From: Saccoglossus kowalevskii
Lineage: Eukaryota; Hemichordata; Enteropneusta; Harrimaniidae
Assembly (NCBI RefSeq): GCF_000003605.2
Contig: NW_003145294.1
Span: 158,333 to 185,818, forward strand
DNA: 27,486 nt
Direction of reading: 5' to 3'
Part shown: positions 22,645 to 27,486 of the stretch, piece by piece
How the letters are laid out: each line of letters starts with the position of its first letter
Position numbering within the stretch: the stretch's first letter is position 1
Notes under the pieces: generated by a model
The model's database searches: none
What the model was told of the DNA's origin: nothing
The model's input: only the letters and a program-made list of their open reading frames with translations
Translations under genes and position numbers: made by a program

Positions 22645-23535
22645 ATGTGTTATTCTGTAGTTGTTTTAATACCATATGCTACATAATGCTAACCGGATCG
22701 GGTATGGGCACATTTGTAACAATAGTTTGTTTTGTTGGTAACCCTTTCAAACAAAACTGTCAAAAATGTATGACGTAAGAGAATATAGCTCAATATAGCA
22801 CCCTATCTACAGCCGCCATCTCAGTGGGCAAACTAATCTATATTCCCATAAGCAAATTGCCCGAACTGATTTTTGTTTTAGTGTCTAATTCTGACGAGAT
22901 TGAGTAAGACCTTACCCAAAGATCGACTCTCGATACTCGTTCACCGGTGCATTGTGTTACTACTATCATGAATTGAATTTTCACCTACACCGGTATTAAT
23001 ACACCAAGTATTTTGATCTACTGGGCAAGTGATCAGTGGAACACAAGTATCGGCATCAATTATTGTTAAACGCAATATTGTTGTGAAATTTAAAATAAAA
23101 ATGTTCGTTTATTGGCAATGATAATTAATGTAGAGCTGATGTTCATATTTGTCCATTCAAAAACGCGTCATTAGAGCCGCTTGTAACTGAACAAAGAATT
23201 GGAAGATCACATAGATATAATTTTTTTTCGTGATTAGTTTAAAGTCGCTTTCTACGTCTACGCACTGATGTGTTGCTGAAAAACGAAATCAAACTAAAAG
23301 CATTTTGTTTTATTCAGGCTCGAGCTCGTGTCGGGTCCACAAAATTATAGTAAAGACACGGAGAGATGCACTCTACACAACTGAACGCTGTATTATCATC
23401 ACCGTATTGCGCTGTTTAAATTGCAGTTAGTGAATAAAACTATCAAAAAAGGGTGTTCAGAACGATATATTAAATATAAGGAGTGATAAGGCCGATCTCT
23501 CGTGAGCCATATTCAGCGATAGTCAATCAATGTCG
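22645..23535. other. Upstream intergenic region of the SMB-VWD gene
   Basis: Non-coding; may hold enhancers of the minus-strand gene. No repeat or exon was recognised. Confidence 0.6.
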
Positions 23536-23748
23536 GAACCAACACGGAATAGTCTGCTGTTATCGCTAACAGTGACATTAAGCCAATGGTGGCTATACAC
23601 AAACACGAATGCACACAGGTAGACAGGATTTACACATCTTTTCATTGGTACAGTATCGATTGTAACTGTTGTGCCACACGTGTTGGGACACAATAACCTC
23701 CCTCGCTTGGTTGACTATACCACAAAGAACCGGACGCAGTCTGAAACA
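23536..23748. repeat. Dispersed repeat copy 1 (about 215 bp)
   Basis: Aligns in the same orientation with 26616-26839. Shared blocks are CAGTGACATTAAGCCAATG, TATACACAAACACGAA, GGTAGACAGGATTTACACAT and CAGTCTGAAAC. No inverted termini or coding potential seen; family unknown. Confidence 0.82.
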
Positions 23749-24780
23749 CACAAAACTAGACATTTATCGTACGTGTATGATTCATGCCAGACACCGTTTG
23801 ATTCGCAAAATATCTCACATGAATTGAAGTGGACGTCATGAAAAAAAGATATAGAAAAATGGCAAAAAATGACAAATCGCGCCATGTAAATATTATTTCA
23901 ACACCTTATGAAGTTAAGACTTAGTCTCATTCGTATGGAATTTTTTTTAAGTTGGTCTTGCTCATCAAGGGACTATTTACAACTTAGTATAAACTATTTT
24001 GGCGCCTCTGATGTCTATAAAAAGGCATTTTTTTGTCATCGTAGTGTGTTTGCTAAAGACAAACCGGTCACTTCAATAGTGGTTTTATATTAGCCTATTT
24101 ATTACCTAAACACGTATGAAATATATGGAGAACCATAATAACTATATTACGTTTGTGCCACTATATTGGTCTCATTAATCACCTATAAATATTAAAATAT
24201 ACAATGTACATATGTCTTCATGTTTTCCTTTTAGAGAGGTCGGCCTCCTGCAAGAAATATTCATAATAATTATGATTGACTTAAGGTACCATCGTGTAGT
24301 GGTTAATTATTATAATTTATTTCTATGTTGAGTGGCCATATTAGAATTTTACCATGTTTAAGTAATTGCTGTTTTGTGTTCGGCCTGCAAACAACACTTG
24401 GACAGCTCAAAAACAACAGATGTGTGCTGAGAAACCAACTGAGGGCGCTACATACACAATAACATCTCGTGTCACCACAAGCGGCGCTCTTGAGTTTGAA
24501 GTTGACCTGTGCACAGGGGGAGTACTCGTAGTCGTATATCGGGTCGTTGAATTATTTAATCCCTGTTTAGATATTCAACACATCCGTGCTAGGTTTAAGG
24601 TTAAATGTGTTAACGTGATTTCAGTCAAATGGCCAACCATGATGAGAGGTAAGTGAAATATACTAGTTATATAATGATAATAACAAAACAAGAAAATAAA
24701 TCAAGTGAAGTGAACCAGTATATCTCCGCTCCTCATGAACTGGATAGTACAATGGCCAGGATCGGTGATAAGGATGAATA
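23749..24780. other. Non-coding DNA with one unassigned ORF
   Basis: An ORF at 24366-24656 ends just after a GTAAGT-like donor and could belong to an unseen plus-strand gene beyond the window, but it has no domain and no partner exon. Confidence 0.5.
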
Positions 24781-25063
24781 TTAAAGGGCGGTAGTCCTCA
24801 TTTCGGGCATGCGCGAGATATGGGTCTCGTATAAACAAAGATGGCGATTTTGACTGTAGCGTACACCAACTAGTACAAACTGAGAGGTCACCAAGCTTTA
24901 ATTAGGTATTTTGTTTTGTTATTTGGAAGATATCAAAAGAGTCGCCGGTGGTAATTTTTTGCGCCCAGGGCAAAACTCGTACTTGCGCATTGGATTGTGG
25001 GAAAAGCAATGATTATCAACACAAATGTCGCACATGCGCGGCGCAACGACTATCACCCTTTAA
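24781..25063. mobile_element. T2/Kolobok-like MITE with TTAA target duplications
   Basis: TTAA flanks both ends (24781-24784 and 25060-25063). The ends form imperfect inverted repeats of about 39 bp: TTAAAGGGCGGTAGTC on the left and TTAAAGGGTGATAGTC as the reverse complement on the right, with a second matching block around GCATGCGCGAGAT / GCATGTGCGACAT. TTAAAGG ends with TTAA duplications define T2/Kolobok MITEs, first described in Xenopus. About 275 bp between the TTAAs, no coding capacity, internal AAAGATGGCG. Confidence 0.78.
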
Positions 25064-26066
25064 GTAATAGGCTGTCTTTATCCTAACAAAATTATCGTTC
25101 ATAAAAATATATGAAACATACATGATGTATGAATACCATACATTATACAAAAATTATATTAGTTCAATTTTTACCTCGCCTGTATCATTAAAAATGATAG
25201 GGAAAGGTGTATTAAGGGGAAAATGTATGTCTTTGTCGTTGTTGTTGTCGTCGTCGTTGTTAATAATTGTTAATGTGTGCAGAATAAATTTACTAATTCT
25301 ATTTTAAACTTTATCAGACTTAGTTACCTAGCTAATTTATCAGTATAAAATCTTCCCTTAGTGTGAATGACAGATATCCTATCTGGAAATATGCACAAAT
25401 TTAGAAAGTAGTAGTAACAATCTGATAAAAAATGTTGACAATTTCTACTTGGCCAATTACTGGTGATGCACATTCAGAGGTCACTGGTCACAGTGGGAAT
25501 ATGCATTGTTCAATGAAATAAATCATTTAACTTGTCAATATCTTTGTTGGTGTATCTCTCAAATCCCATGGGAATACTAGACTATGCTTAGATCAACTCA
25601 TGGAGAGGATTGTTGCACAGGCTAATATACATTTGCAAACATATCAATAAAATGCATAAACTTCTTTACAGAAAACAAGCTGTCAGATAATCAATATAAG
25701 CACCCATAAATCTTTGGATGCCAAACTTTTGATCAAGATCGATATCTGAAGCCAATAGAAAATTATGTCTGTTCAGTCCAAAGTTATCAAAACAAAAATA
25801 ATGCAATCCTTGTCTGTTCAAATTTACATTCTAAGCTAACAATTTTTAAGCATGTGATGTTTTCTTGATTTTTTTGCATCCCAGTTGAATACAGATTGAC
25901 GTACATTTGTGATTCAAGTCTGAATTCATGAAAACCATACCATGCGAATGTTTTTGCTATACCTGAATTAATACATTTTTTTTCTTCAAAAAGTATACCA
26001 AAATGTTATTCACACTGTAATCCAGACCTGTTGATTTCTTTTAGTAGAGAAAAACATAAAATTATA
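25064..26066. other. AT-rich non-coding DNA
   Basis: Contains a short GTT/GTC-rich triplet stretch near 25230-25262. Otherwise nothing recognisable. Confidence 0.6.
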
Positions 26067-26396
26067 GTCTGCTCCTTATTTGTGCCCTGAATTAAACCTC
26101 TCTTCCCTCAAAGAGTTATTCAGCCCTCAATATGAGCCATATATTAAACCCTCTTGCATGCAGATATGCTGCCCCCAATGTGTGTCTGAATTATATTACT
26201 CCCTCACACAGAGATATGCTAATTTTATGTCTCAAATATGAGTCACTATTCTGCTCTAAATATGAATTATACCCCCCCCCCCAACAGATTTTTTGCTCCC
26301 AATGTGTGATGTGAATTATATCCCATAACAGACTATAAATAATAATTCTCTCGTAAAGAGATATTTTGGTCCTAATATGTGCCAAGAATTAGACAC
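26067..26396. repeat. Degenerate minisatellite, about 6-7 units of 40-75 bp
   Basis: A core like GCTCCYAATRTGTG..TGAATTA recurs near 26071, 26123, 26171, 26231, 26253, 26295 and 26370, often followed by CCCTC and AGAGATAT. An 11-nt C run (26272-26282) interrupts it. ORFs on both strands here come from the repeat. Confidence 0.72.
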
Positions 26397-26615
26397 CAAT
26401 GTTTACATCATTCAAGGGCTTTTGGTAGACTGCTTTCCCACTGCTGTTTCAATCCTAAAACTTGTTTGTACTCAAAATTAATTGTGACAATTAATATTCA
26501 TATTGAAACAAACTATGATAAAGGAGATATTATATAACAAAGGGCAAGGTCACCAGATTTAACTATGTTTGGGTACATGTGACATTTTTAAGGGTGACAC
26601 TGAATAAAGGTGAGT

Positions 26616-26839
26616 AGACCAAGACAGAATACTAGTAGTCTGTTATTATCGTCAACAGTGACATTAAGCCAATGATGGGTATACACAAACACGAACAAAC
26701 ACTGATAAGAACCCCGGTAGACAGGATTTACACATCCTTTCGTTGTATTAATTGTAATTATTATGCCACACATGTTGCAACACAATAAATCTCTTTTACT
26801 TGGTTGTCTACCTAAGAGAACCAGTCACAGTCTGAAACC
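26616..26839. repeat. Dispersed repeat copy 2 (about 220 bp)
   Basis: Partner of 23536-23748, about 3 kb away, with scattered substitutions and a small insertion (around CACTGATAAGAACC). The reverse-strand ORF here is a shadow. Confidence 0.82.
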
Positions 26840-26929
26840 CTAACAACATTATGTACAATTATAGTTTATTCCCCGGGATGGGGGTGGCTGTATGTTGTTG
26901 TGGACACATTTGTACATTGATTTTATTTT

Positions 26930-27486
26930 TTTTATTTTTTTGACCTTGACAGGTGACCACAAAATTAATTGTAGTATTAACATCATTCATGATTAATTAC
27001 TAATGAAGCTCATTTAGTTTCTTTATTTGATTCAAAATGTCAAACTGGTGGCCAGAGATTTTTCAGGGATTTTTTTGACAGATTTGGCTTAAATTTGGTC
27101 AATTCAAGACATAATTAGTTGAACTACTAAACTTTCTTGGTAAAAAAAGCAATAAACCACATCATTTTTAAACATGCATTCAAGTGTCTCTTAGCCATAC
27201 GTTTGCCGATCTCATTCAAACTTACACCTGACTGGTGTCTATTTTTCTCACCCATATACAAAAAATGAACATTTATGAATAAGTTTCGAAAACATGCCTT
27301 GACCGATTTCAAACATGGCATCACACTCATGAGTTTAACTGGTGCACACAAGATTTGTTTCAAACTGGTTGATTGATGGCAACATTGGGTTCATATGTCT
27401 TTAATTATTTCTCAGACATACCATACTGGTGGCCAAATCTGTTGAAAGTATACGTACGAAGACAATATATAATGGGATACATAGTT
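26930..27486. repeat. Decayed tandem or dispersed repeat region
   Basis: Phrases such as GACAGATTTGGCTTAAATTTGG, GCCGATCTCATTCAAACTTACACC and GACCGATTTCAAACATGGCATCAC recur about every 100-130 bp, and ACTGGTGGCCA occurs near both ends (27044 and 27430). It resembles the common marine-invertebrate repeat phrase CCGATTTGNNTNAAACTTGG. The minus-strand ORF 27127-27363 lies inside it. Confidence 0.45.

Noticed and set aside
24629-24648. Possible first coding exon (ATG GCC AAC..., donor AGAG|GTAAGT) of a plus-strand gene
   Set aside because: The start context is weak at -3, there is no promoter motif and no second exon in the remaining 2.8 kb. GTAAGT occurs often by chance.
321-26396. CRISPR-like spacing in the tandem repeats
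   Set aside because: No conserved short repeats with unique equal-length spacers, and the genome is clearly eukaryotic.

Overview
The window looks like metazoan nuclear DNA. It is AT-rich, mostly non-coding, has GT-AG introns, a TATA promoter, AATAAA polyadenylation, microsatellites and short non-autonomous transposons. The domain types (somatomedin B, VWD) and repeat types suit a marine invertebrate, either a deuterostome such as a hemichordate, echinoderm or amphioxus, or a lophotrochozoan. The sequence alone does not let me choose. No bacterial, viral or organellar gene, rRNA or tRNA was recognised.

The one well-supported gene is on the minus strand at 22535 to 19819. It has six coding exons joined by five short introns (228 to 418 bp). 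The 313-residue product has a signal peptide, one somatomedin-B (SMB) domain, a ten-unit Thr/Pro linker (TTEPP/TTKPP) and one von Willebrand factor type D (VWD) domain, and is probably a secreted extracellular-matrix or mucus-type protein. All splice phases agree. A TATA box with a POU-type octamer lies upstream, and an AATAAA lies about 160 nt after the stop. The pairing recalls SUSD2, but without its AMOP and sushi domains or a membrane anchor, so the architecture may be lineage-specific.

Region by region: 1-8785 is AT-rich and mostly featureless. It holds a (TAA)n microsatellite and, at 3349-3152 minus, a possible terminal exon with a weak CARD/death-fold pattern. 8786-10041 is a repeat complex bounded by (TACAG)n and a GCGCT/ACGCT pentanucleotide array, with a ~185-bp internal unit present twice. 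10042-16137 is mostly empty, with a small signal-peptide-like ORF and a low-complexity TTTTCGTTTTAAA array. 16138-16511 is a recent 187-bp tandem duplication. 19260-19516 is a GC-rich hAT-like short transposon just downstream of the gene. 19.6-22.7 kb is the SMB-VWD gene. 24781-25063 is a TTAA-flanked T2/Kolobok-like MITE. 23.5-26.9 kb also holds a diverged dispersed repeat pair and a degenerate minisatellite, and decayed repeats fill the end.

There is no operon or gene cluster here: one compact secreted-protein gene sits in a repeat-colonised intergenic landscape.
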